Source of the DNA: CAYGZA01 sp964354135
GTDB lineage: Bacteria > Planctomycetota > Planctomycetia > Pirellulales > Thermoguttaceae
Assembly (NCBI GenBank): GCA_964354135.1
Contig: CAYGZA010000102.1
Span: forward strand, 1 to 18,367
Reading direction: 5' to 3'
DNA: 18,367 bases
The notes beneath the pieces are model-generated. The model was given only the letters and a program-made list of their open reading frames with translations, was not told where the DNA came from and ran no database searches. The translations under genes and the position numbers were made by a program. The first letter of the stretch is position 1, and each line of letters begins with the position of its first letter. Below are positions 6,601-11,782 of this stretch, one piece after another.

Positions 6601-9141
6601 CTGCTGGCCGGTGTGCCGGGGTTCGTGTTCCTTGACTGGAGCGCGGCTCCTCCTTCGCAGACGGGCGTCGAGCTCACCGGACTGAACTGCCACTACTATC
6701 GCGCACTCTTGGACGCCGCCGAACTGGCGTTGATCGAGAAGGACGAAGCGAAACGGACGCAGTGGCTGAGCAAGGCCGAACGCGTGAAGCAGTCGCTCAA
6801 CCAGCGGTTGTGGTCGGAGAAGAAAGGCGCCTATCTGCCCGGCCTCTCGGGCGGCAAGCCGCTTCCCCAGTTCACCGTTCACGACACTGTGCTGGCCATC
6901 TGGTCTGGCATCGCATCCCCGGAGCACATCCAGCGCGGTCTGGCCGCACTGCGCGAGGCCGACCCGCAAGAGTTCAGCTTCATTGGCACGCCCTACTTCT
7001 ATTACTTTTACCTTGGCGCCTTGCGTCGCGCTGGCGAGCACCGGGCGGCCGTGGAGATCACGCGCGCGGCCTACGGCCAGATGCTCCAGGAGGGGGCGAC
7101 CTCCTGGTGGGAACATTTTAGCGGCATGGCCTCTCGCTCGCATGCCTGGTCCTGCGCCCCCAATTTCGACCTCCCGGCCTACGTGCTCGGCGTGCAGCCG
7201 ACGAGGCCGGGGTTCGACGAGTTCCGCGTCGAGCCCCATCCCTCCGGCCTGGATTGGGCAAAAGGCACGGTCCCGACGGTTCGTGGGGACATCCATGTCC
7301 AATGGAAGCGAGACGGGCAGGAGGTCGAGCTGGTTGTCGACGTCCCCATGAAGGCCCGCGCCGAGTTGGTCCTGCCGGCAGGCCGCCGATGGGTCACAGG
7401 GCCGGGCACGTTCCGTCTGAAGAGCGCGGCGGCGAAGGACAAGCCGGCCTCGCTCGTGAAGACCCTGATTACGCACCGCAACGCCGTAGTCTTCCCAGGC
7501 CAGGGCGAAGGGCCGCCGCCGTCCCTCCAGCAGAAGATGCAGAGCCTGCAAGAGGCCGCCCAGAAATGGCAGGCAGAGGGAAAGGACCTATCGCCGGTCG
7601 GAAAGTTGATGCAGGATTTCGAGCCGCTGATGAGAGCGGGGAAATTCCGGGAGGCCGAGGCGGTGCTCGACCGCGCGCTTGAAAAGCTGGGCCTGAAGAC
7701 GAAGCAGAAGACGAAAGAAGGCATGCCAGGAGGCGAACCCGCCAAGAAACCTCGCATCACGAAGCCCCGCCCGGCCCGGGAAGAACAGGGGAGCACGGAG
7801 CCTCAGTACCTGCTTTTTCAGCTCTTCACCTACATGTGTGACGGCAGCCAGAAGTTCAACCGGGCGCCGCTTCGGAAGATCATTGACGAGATCCTCGAGT
7901 CGCTGGGAGGTCTGCGCGGAGACGGCAAGAACCGCCACCTTGGTTTCGCCTGGGGACCCTTGACCCTGGACCAGACGGACGACGAACTCCGCGAGATCAT
8001 TCGAGAGGCGTTCAGGATAGCCGATGAGAAAGAGGTCGCGGTTGCCTTCCACATTGACGATTCGATGTTCTGGCTCAGACGCTCCGATCTCTGGAAAGAT
8101 CCCAAGAATGTCGAGTGGACGGATTGGCAGGGGACTGTCCACCCTCAACGCTACGTTGGTTGGGTTTCGGGGCCGAAACTGGCACCGCAGATGTGCTACA
8201 ACAGCCCAACCCTCCGGAAGGAAATCAGTCGCATCGCCAAAGAGGTCATCGGCGCGGAAGTCAACAAGGGCATCGCGGTGCTCAAGGCAAAGGGTAAAGA
8301 CCGCCTCTTTGCCGGGGTGATTGCCGGCTGGGAAACCCACTTGGCCGACTTCAGCACCTACGGCAATGAGGATCCCCGTTTGGTTGAACAGATGAAGCGA
8401 GACGGTTCCCCACGGGTGCGCATCGGCTACAATGCGCTTACCAATCTTGGTTTCAGCCAAACGAATCCGCCCAAAGACATTCAAAGGGAACTGGACAAGG
8501 TGGTGCACGACTGGGCCGAGTTCTGGACAAGCCAGTTGAATCAGGCAGGCATCCCGAAGGATCGCATCTATACTCACTTCGCCTCCAACTCTTGCGACTG
8601 GAAGGCGTTCAACGCCTGCTCCAGGCCGGGCTTCTCGGCGTACGATACGGGACAACTCGCGGCGGCCTACCAGGCTTTGGCCCAGAATGGCGGCACTCGC
8701 TGGGCCGTGGCGGAAGGCACCAACCTGGATGAGGCGGCACTGGGCGTGACTTGGGAGGCGTATCTCGGCCGCATCTTCAATCACGGCGGGACGCTGGCCA
8801 CCATCTTTGCCTGGCACGAGAAGGCGGGCTCTCCCTACGGGAGGGCGACCAACAGCAAAGGGGCAATCGCGGCTTACAAGAAGTTCCTCAAAGGAGAAAG
8901 GCTGTCCGAAGAGGTGAGGGAATCGGAACTCACCAACTTCCAGCGGAAGACTCGACAGATCTCGGCAGCTCTCCCTGCCTATGTCGGGAAAGGCGGAGAC
9001 GCAGCAAAGGTAATGCCCTTGGTACAGAAGCTGGGGCAGTGTGTCCAGCAGGGAAGAACCGAGGAGGCCGAAAAAGCCGCAGACGAGATCCTCAAGTTGA
9101 TCCAGGACCAAGAAGCTTCCGGTGTAAAGCGAGACGAATAG
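3613..9141 (+). CDS. Giant secreted multi-module glycoside hydrolase: module A / GH78 alpha-L-rhamnosidase / module A
   Basis: The start is the GTG at 3613, with AAGGAG at 3598-3603 and 9 nt spacing. The in-frame TTG at 3592 would place that site inside the gene. The product is 1842 aa. A signal peptide (LVLSVTLLLVAGPVSAQ, to about residue 20) leads to module A1 (42-415), helical hairpin L1 (429-483), and a GH78 unit (about 502-1270). Next come hairpin L2 (1305-1361), a basic linker, module A3 (1396-1765) and a last hairpin (1773-1833). The GH78 part has the N-terminal beta domain (AQWIWCAGEQVP, YKLYVNGTFVGRG) and the active-site run D888-TPWR-E893-QGQWVG-D900. Its later glutamate E1167 sits in SWWEHF, and a C-terminal beta domain follows. 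The spacing of D888, E893 and D900 equals that of the Bacillus rhamnosidase RhaB catalytic triplet (567, 572, 579), and E1167 fits the general base. It therefore should release terminal alpha-L-rhamnose outside the cytoplasm. Typical GH78 enzymes are far shorter. The A modules have unknown specificity. Confidence 0.93.
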   Translation: MNRLVLSVTLLLVAGPVSAQRPASPAESDTAGGQPQAKGPREPQYLIFWGPPEQVLELKQRLGSVGDGKSRWLAFGLPNTTFDGESTLPHQIRQAFQAAREHGIAVHLHFDFHIAWKGRPDLWNCFDAKLPGYNPANARNVEWSDWNGTPNKVRYLNWGVPERIAPQMCVTSPVIRQEITRMVSKVIGPALKSEIDRLKKEGKEHLFAGITVGSEPGIEDYSHPDPETARLMEQDGTPKTPLGFNALASRGYSEMKPPKDFRRALAEVNQDFVAFCAKQFVDAGIPSSRLYTHVPAQPPQESTTAPIGIAFNKYSRPGWSTYPVGPLGADFGVIYAELEKHGSPPWGGVEANAGFPGSTVGWEAYLARHFNHGAVLVGINCGASGSTLPAQLTKSAFGDEAVAAYKKFLAGSPLESETENTNDNPQARLQEKMQKFHAGLQKWQQEGRDLSPIMRIMPEFEPLMRQGKLPEAEALLDRALEILGSAAKIKDEDVSGGKVGPFDRAQWIWCAGEQVPKNFYLYCRKTFTLKENVASATIHVTADSRYKLYVNGTFVGRGPARADQRWQYYDSYDVASHLRAGENVIAAIVHQYGVPTHSYTLGRGGFLLQGEAGGQILDTGRSWKVLPSPSWQRPTPRISPAIMWMEVYDARKEPVGWKTAGFDGSGWSPARELGRPPVNPWKNLVPRDIPFLLEKETFPTKILDQGTVEPIEEKEVARRLAREPHHPGPAPGLKDAGKLLKSGDGPAVVCTDKADVYATIDFGKEVSGYVRLRLKGVAGGIVDLGYSEVLRDGRVDVGREGPWGFADRYIMRDGPQEWELFFWKGFRYLQLTFRNCPKPVEVESASLLFTSYPVQYRGKFECSDAKLNRIWEVGRWTLQLCMHDGYEDTPWREQGQWVGDAQVEMMANYLTFGDVALGSKCLRQIAEGQAPDGSLPAMYPAATMPSEGGIPTFMCQWVSSLLDHYRYTGERKLVTELYPSVKRLMGYFDRHLDDHGLLAGVPGFVFLDWSAAPPSQTGVELTGLNCHYYRALLDAAELALIEKDEAKRTQWLSKAERVKQSLNQRLWSEKKGAYLPGLSGGKPLPQFTVHDTVLAIWSGIASPEHIQRGLAALREADPQEFSFIGTPYFYYFYLGALRRAGEHRAAVEITRAAYGQMLQEGATSWWEHFSGMASRSHAWSCAPNFDLPAYVLGVQPTRPGFDEFRVEPHPSGLDWAKGTVPTVRGDIHVQWKRDGQEVELVVDVPMKARAELVLPAGRRWVTGPGTFRLKSAAAKDKPASLVKTLITHRNAVVFPGQGEGPPPSLQQKMQSLQEAAQKWQAEGKDLSPVGKLMQDFEPLMRAGKFREAEAVLDRALEKLGLKTKQKTKEGMPGGEPAKKPRITKPRPAREEQGSTEPQYLLFQLFTYMCDGSQKFNRAPLRKIIDEILESLGGLRGDGKNRHLGFAWGPLTLDQTDDELREIIREAFRIADEKEVAVAFHIDDSMFWLRRSDLWKDPKNVEWTDWQGTVHPQRYVGWVSGPKLAPQMCYNSPTLRKEISRIAKEVIGAEVNKGIAVLKAKGKDRLFAGVIAGWETHLADFSTYGNEDPRLVEQMKRDGSPRVRIGYNALTNLGFSQTNPPKDIQRELDKVVHDWAEFWTSQLNQAGIPKDRIYTHFASNSCDWKAFNACSRPGFSAYDTGQLAAAYQALAQNGGTRWAVAEGTNLDEAALGVTWEAYLGRIFNHGGTLATIFAWHEKAGSPYGRATNSKGAIAAYKKFLKGERLSEEVRESELTNFQRKTRQISAALPAYVGKGGDAAKVMPLVQKLGQCVQQGRTEEAEKAADEILKLIQDQEASGVKRDE
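3736..4858 (+). other. Module A1: divergent N-terminal TIM-barrel-like domain of the giant enzyme
   Basis: Residues 42-415 of the giant protein align by motif with the stand-alone protein at 1326-2819: NVEWSDWNGTPN, APQMC, LFAGITVGSEP (E215), GGVEANAG (E350) and HFNHGAVLVGINCG. The two candidate catalytic glutamates are kept, 135 residues apart. The aspartate pair seen in the other copies as DDSMFW is replaced by HFDFHIAW, and WETH becomes SEPG. This copy is the most divergent of the three, which suggests a different substrate or subsite. Confidence 0.7.
4897..5062 (+). repeat. Helical hairpin L1 between module A1 and GH78
   Basis: Residues 429-483 (starting LQEKMQKFHAGLQKWQQEGR, ending near EAEALLDRALEILG) form a charged two-to-three-helix unit. 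It is clearly homologous to L2 at 7525-7695 and more weakly to the tails of the two full A-type proteins (GRTEEAEKAADEILKLI). It acts as a repeated spacer after each catalytic module. Confidence 0.8.
5116..7422 (+). other. GH78 alpha-L-rhamnosidase unit of the giant enzyme
   Basis: Residues about 502-1270 contain all parts of a GH78 enzyme. These are a lectin-like beta domain, a second beta domain near TIDFGKEVSGYVRLRLKG, and an (alpha/alpha)6 barrel with D888, E893, D900 and E1167. A C-terminal beta-sandwich follows (GVQPTRPGFDEFRVEPHPSG onward). The SHAWSCAP and YVLGVQP motifs after the second catalytic block are typical of the family. Nothing essential appears to be missing, so it is probably active. 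Confidence 0.93.
7525..7695 (+). repeat. Helical hairpin L2 between GH78 and module A3
   Basis: Residues 1305-1361 (LQQKMQSLQEAAQKWQAEGK onward to RALEKLGLK) repeat hairpin L1. Shared positions include LQxKMQ, QKWQxEGxDLSP, FEPLMRxGKxxEAEAxLDRALExLG. A lysine/proline-rich flexible stretch (residues 1362-1395) follows before module A3. Confidence 0.85.
7798..8908 (+). other. Module A3: C-terminal TIM-barrel-like domain of the giant enzyme
   Basis: Residues 1396-1765 closely resemble the stand-alone 497-aa protein: AFHIDDSMFWLRRSDLW, NVEWTDW, APQMCYNS, LFAGVIAGWETH (E1574), AVAEGTNLD (E1701). The glutamates are 127 residues apart. It is followed by a helical tail (1773-1833) homologous to that of the stand-alone protein, so the unit 'module A plus tail' was probably duplicated as a whole. 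Confidence 0.75.
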
Positions 9142-9150
9142 GAGACGACA

Positions 9151-9447
9151 ATGTCTGAACCGAACTTCTTCAATTATTTCGCCGTTGCCAACGCGCAAGA
9201 GAGACTGACCGACCGCGAGAAGACGTTCATCGGTCTTGCCGTGACGATGAGTCGCGGGTGCGAGCCTTGCAGTTACGGGCGCATCGAGCGGGCACTGGAA
9301 TCGGGTGTGTCCAGGGAAGACCTGGACGCCGCCGTCAATCTCATCGCCGCCATCAATGCGGGCGTGGTGCAAGCCATCGCCCGGCGCGGCCACGAGCACA
9401 TTGAGAAGACTTGCCCGTCGTGCGTCGTCGAGCCTGAAAAGCCGTGA
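9151..9447 (+). CDS. Small CMD/AhpD-like protein with altered redox motif
   Basis: This 98-aa cytoplasmic protein has the helical carboxymuconolactone decarboxylase (CMD) fold signature. TDREKTFIGLAVTMSRGCEPC (residues 20-40) is followed by helices with SREDLDAAVNLIAAINAGVV. AhpD-type members use CxxC plus a histidine four residues after the second cysteine to reduce partners. Here C37 and C40 are kept but the histidine position is R44, and there is an extra C88-P-S-C91 near the end. A thiol-redox role is therefore plausible, but ordinary AhpD chemistry is uncertain. The start ATG has AGGAG at 9140-9144 with 6 nt spacing and lies 9 nt after the giant gene stop, so it is surely co-transcribed. 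Why a redox-type protein travels with these glycosidases is not evident. Confidence 0.85.
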   Translation: MSEPNFFNYFAVANAQERLTDREKTFIGLAVTMSRGCEPCSYGRIERALESGVSREDLDAAVNLIAAINAGVVQAIARRGHEHIEKTCPSCVVEPEKP

Positions 9448-9508
9448 GTTCCGTCTGGCGCCAAACCGTTTGGCTTATGCCGTTTCTCTTAGCCCATGAG
9501 GATTTGCC

Positions 9509-10162
9509 ATGAGAGTTGCTTTCCGATCCATGGTGTTGCTGGTGGTATTGTCCCTGGTCGAGTGCTTTTCCGGTCCCGCACGGGCTCAAGAGCCCGCGCA
9601 AATGCTACAACAAGGACTGGGGCCGCAGTTCATGGTGTTTCGCGACAAGGTGCAGGAGCGTCTCAAAGTCTCAGACGACCAGAAGAAGAAGCTCCAAGAA
9701 CCCCTGGAAGGCTTCATTAAGGAAATGACGGAGGTCTTCCAGTCGCTTGATGGTGTGAAGCCCGAGGAGCGGGAAAAGAAGATCGGCCCATATCGCCAGA
9801 AGGCTCACGAGAAGTTGGCCGCGTTTCTCAAAGAGACCCTGAAGGAGGAGCAACTCAAGCAGCTACGACAACTAGTGCTTCAGCAAGAGGGCTTGTTTGC
9901 TCTGGGCCACCCCGAGGTGATGGCCGAATTGAAAGTCGCGGACGAGCAGAAGAAGCAGTTCATCTCTGTCGTTCAGGAACTGCAAAGGAAGATCGAACCC
10001 TTGTTCCAAGAGGCTCAGTCGGCGGGAAACCCGCAAGAACTCGGGCCGAAAGTGATGAAGCTCCACAAGCAGTACGAGGGCAAAATCGACGGGATCCTGA
10101 GCGACGCGCAGAAGAAGCATTGGAAGGAGATGCTCGGCGAGCCGTTCGACCTGGGCGACTGA
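9509..10162 (+). CDS. Secreted Spy/CpxP-like helical protein
   Basis: This 217-aa protein has a signal peptide (residues 1-26, core MVLLVVLSLVECF, cleavage after ARA). The mature part is entirely helical and rich in Lys, Glu and Gln. It contains two related units: one starting LKVSDDQKKKLQEPLEGF, and a second starting LKVADEQKKQFISVVQEL. This 'L-x-L/V-T/S/A-D/E-x-Q' start of paired helices is the style of the LTXXQ/Spy/CpxP family, whose members act as periplasmic chaperones or stress sensors. The assignment is by pattern and length, not by a close match. GAGG near 9498-9501 precedes the ATG by about 7 nt. The gene is 61 nt downstream of the CMD-like gene. In an operon headed by an ECF sigma factor, an envelope-stress or secretion-quality role for the exported giant enzyme is a reasonable inference. 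Confidence 0.75.
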   Translation: MRVAFRSMVLLVVLSLVECFSGPARAQEPAQMLQQGLGPQFMVFRDKVQERLKVSDDQKKKLQEPLEGFIKEMTEVFQSLDGVKPEEREKKIGPYRQKAHEKLAAFLKETLKEEQLKQLRQLVLQQEGLFALGHPEVMAELKVADEQKKQFISVVQELQRKIEPLFQEAQSAGNPQELGPKVMKLHKQYEGKIDGILSDAQKKHWKEMLGEPFDLGD

Positions 10163-10213
10163 GCAAGAATAGCCCGATGCGCCCTCTCGTTCCCACACAA
10201 GGGAGAGTCAGCT

Positions 10214-10363
10214 ATGCTTACGGATACTGGCTCGCGGTCCGTTCGATTTGGGCCTCGTCGGGCCATCATCGGACCAGCGGGCCGGTCATCCCCTAATAGC
10301 GTCACATTCCGATCGAAGGGAACGGCGAACCATGCCAGATCACCAGGAGAACCGCGTCCCTAA
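10214..10363 (+). CDS. Possible small ORF, doubtful
   Basis: A 49-codon ORF starts at an ATG with a good ribosome-binding site (AAGGGAGAG at 10199-10207, 7 nt spacing). It ends 32 nt inside the next gene. The product (MLTDTGSRSVRFGPRRAIIG at its start) is arginine/proline-rich with no recognisable motif. The composition looks like translated non-coding DNA, but the ribosome-binding site is as good as those of real genes here. It could be a leader peptide coupled to the downstream gene, or chance. Confidence 0.2.
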   Translation: MLTDTGSRSVRFGPRRAIIGPAGRSSPNSVTFRSKGTANHARSPGEPRP

Positions 10364-11291
10364 TGCCTCGCCGCTCGATTCGAATTCCGATCGGACATTG
10401 ACCGAGAAGCTGAAGGACTTCCTGAAGGACCGGGGAGCCGACCTCGTTGGAATTGGGCCGGTCGATCGGCTGGCGGGTGCACCGGAGGCCATGCAACCCA
10501 CACGGTATCTTCCCGACGCCCGCGCCTTGATCGCCATCGGGCTACATATCAACGAGGCAGTTTGCGACCTCATCGCGCAAAGCGTTCGCCACCGCACGGT
10601 TCCTGCGTCCTATCATTCGTACCAACTGTTTACCCTGACGATCGTCAATCCGCAGCTCGACACGTTGGCTTACCAGGGGGCGAGGTTTCTCGAAGCCCAA
10701 GGATACCGCGCGTACCCGTTGCCGGCCAACATGCCCCACGAGCTTAGGCCATCGGCCGAGTACCCCGGCGGGCCGGGCGATGTTTCCCACAGGCATGTGG
10801 CGGTCGCCTGTGGGCTGGGTCAGATTGGCTGGCACAGCATGCTGATCACGCCCCAGTTTGGTGCCCGACAGAAGCTGACCACCATTGTGACGAACGCGCC
10901 GCTGCTAGCCGACGCAATCTACGAAGGGGAACTCTGCAACCCCGCGCGGTGCGCCTTCCAGTGTGCTCGTGCATGCCCGACGGCGGCGATCCCCGCAGCG
11001 CTCGACGAGAAAGTGAGCATTTCTATCGGGGACCATCGCGTTGAGTACGCAAAGATCGTGGGCTGGAGATGCCGGTGGGGATGCAGCGGGATGCTCAAGT
11101 GCACCGGCGGCTACAAAGACATCCCGATGCCCGACTCCGAGCCCACGCCCGACGAGCTGCTCCGCTACAAGGCCGAGGCGGATCCTTGGCAAGAGAGAGT
11201 ACGGAGGTACAGCGGACTGCTCCCTTACTGCGGGCGGTGTCTGTGCATCTGTCGGAAACCGTCCCCTGGAAGTGCGTACCCTCGCGTCTGA
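10332..11291 (+). CDS. QueG-like / reductive-dehalogenase-like iron-sulfur protein
   Basis: The protein is 319 aa from the ATG at 10332 (GAAGGG at 10315-10320, 11 nt upstream). A longer in-frame TTG start at 10248 adds only low-complexity residues. The middle part, GDVSHRHVAVACGLGQIGW then LTTIVTNAPL, is the hallmark of the epoxyqueuosine reductase (QueG)/reductive dehalogenase superfamily. Ferredoxin-type clusters follow: C202-x4-C207-x3-C211-x3-C215-P and C300, C303, C305, C307. The first cluster has an expanded spacing compared with the usual CxxCxxCxxxCP. There are additional cysteines in the WRCRWGCSGMLKC segment, so this is probably a paralogue rather than true QueG, whose role is queuosine tRNA modification. 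It has no signal peptide or membrane segment, so it is cytoplasmic. It lies 169 nt after the Spy-like gene, and membership in the same operon is uncertain. Substrate unknown. Confidence 0.8.
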   Translation: MPDHQENRVPNASPLDSNSDRTLTEKLKDFLKDRGADLVGIGPVDRLAGAPEAMQPTRYLPDARALIAIGLHINEAVCDLIAQSVRHRTVPASYHSYQLFTLTIVNPQLDTLAYQGARFLEAQGYRAYPLPANMPHELRPSAEYPGGPGDVSHRHVAVACGLGQIGWHSMLITPQFGARQKLTTIVTNAPLLADAIYEGELCNPARCAFQCARACPTAAIPAALDEKVSISIGDHRVEYAKIVGWRCRWGCSGMLKCTGGYKDIPMPDSEPTPDELLRYKAEADPWQERVRRYSGLLPYCGRCLCICRKPSPGSAYPRV

Positions 11292-11328
11292 CTCCTGTCG
11301 TAACGGGGGGGCTGAAAACCAACGTCTT

Positions 11329-11354
11329 GTCCCATCTACTCAATCGTTTTTCGG
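11329..11354. repeat. Direct repeat copy 1 (GTCCCATCTACTC...TTTTTCGG)
   Basis: The 13 bases GTCCCATCTACTC are shared exactly with 11451-11463. After a short variable part, both copies end in TTTTTCGG. The first 18 bases of this copy match 16518-16535 at 16 positions. Nature unknown; it could be a dispersed intergenic repeat or the remains of an element. Confidence 0.6.
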
Positions 11355-11450
11355 AAGTCGCATCAAAGGACCCAAATTCGAGGCGCGAGCCCAGCGGCAC
11401 GAACGAGTCCCGGTGGCCCCCGGGTGGGGGAATCTCTCGGGCAGCCGACG

Positions 11451-11477
11451 GTCCCATCTACTCCATGCCTTTTTCGG
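11451..11477. repeat. Direct repeat copy 2 (GTCCCATCTACTC...TTTTTCGG)
   Basis: Second copy of the repeat, 122 nt downstream of the first, with a one-base length difference in the middle (CATGCC against AATCG). Both copies lie in the same gene-free stretch. Confidence 0.6.
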
Positions 11478-11782
11478 GACTGGGTCTTCCGCGAGGAAGC
11501 CGTCCGGAACCGCCGCCGGCGCGCCTTGGATCTTGAACGACCGATAGCGCAACTCGGCATGTGTGCCTGTCGCAGACTGCTTTGAGCGGGATCTGAGTTG
11601 TAGCTCGGGTGGCCCGTAGATAGAATCGGCGGCATGGTCAGCCTGGATCGGCTCTCGGCTGATGCCAAGAGGGGAATCCGAGTTGACAGGACCCCGGTGT
11701 CGCACAGGTTGGTGGCGAGGATTTCCGGATTGAGAAGCCTTTCGGCCATTTTCCTGCGAAGCAATAGAGGGAGGGACGACTC

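Larger units (their letters stand above)
11292..11782 (+). other. Gene-free stretch with short direct repeats
   Basis: About 490 nt without a convincing gene. Several overlapping reading frames cross it on both strands, but their products are arginine/serine/proline-rich and lack motifs. It holds two copies of a direct repeat (near 11329 and 11451) and a small GC hairpin around 11416-11430. The 3' end carries the ribosome-binding site AGAGGGAGGG (11766-11775) of the next gene. No clear terminator or promoter was found. Confidence 0.6.

Noticed and set aside
6361..7551. A 396-codon - strand open frame opposite the GH78 catalytic region
   Set aside because: The + strand carries the complete GH78 catalytic residues, so this is antisense shadow.
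7588..9399. A 603-codon open frame on the - strand opposite module A3 and the CMD-like gene
   Set aside because: It mirrors a GC-rich coding strand with strong protein motifs on the + side. Its own product shows no domain or signal and spans two + strand genes.
11416..11430. GC hairpin CCCCC-GGGT-GGGGG as a terminator
   Set aside because: It has no T-run after the stem and lies more than 100 nt past the preceding stop codon.
11041..11547. Overlapping + strand ORFs running past the end of the QueG-like gene
   Set aside because: They begin inside that gene in other frames and have an Arg/Ser/Pro-rich, motif-free composition.
11683..11711. TTGACA upstream of the isomerase gene as a promoter -35 box
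   Set aside because: No acceptable -10 hexamer lies 16-18 nt downstream (CAGGTT at the expected place).
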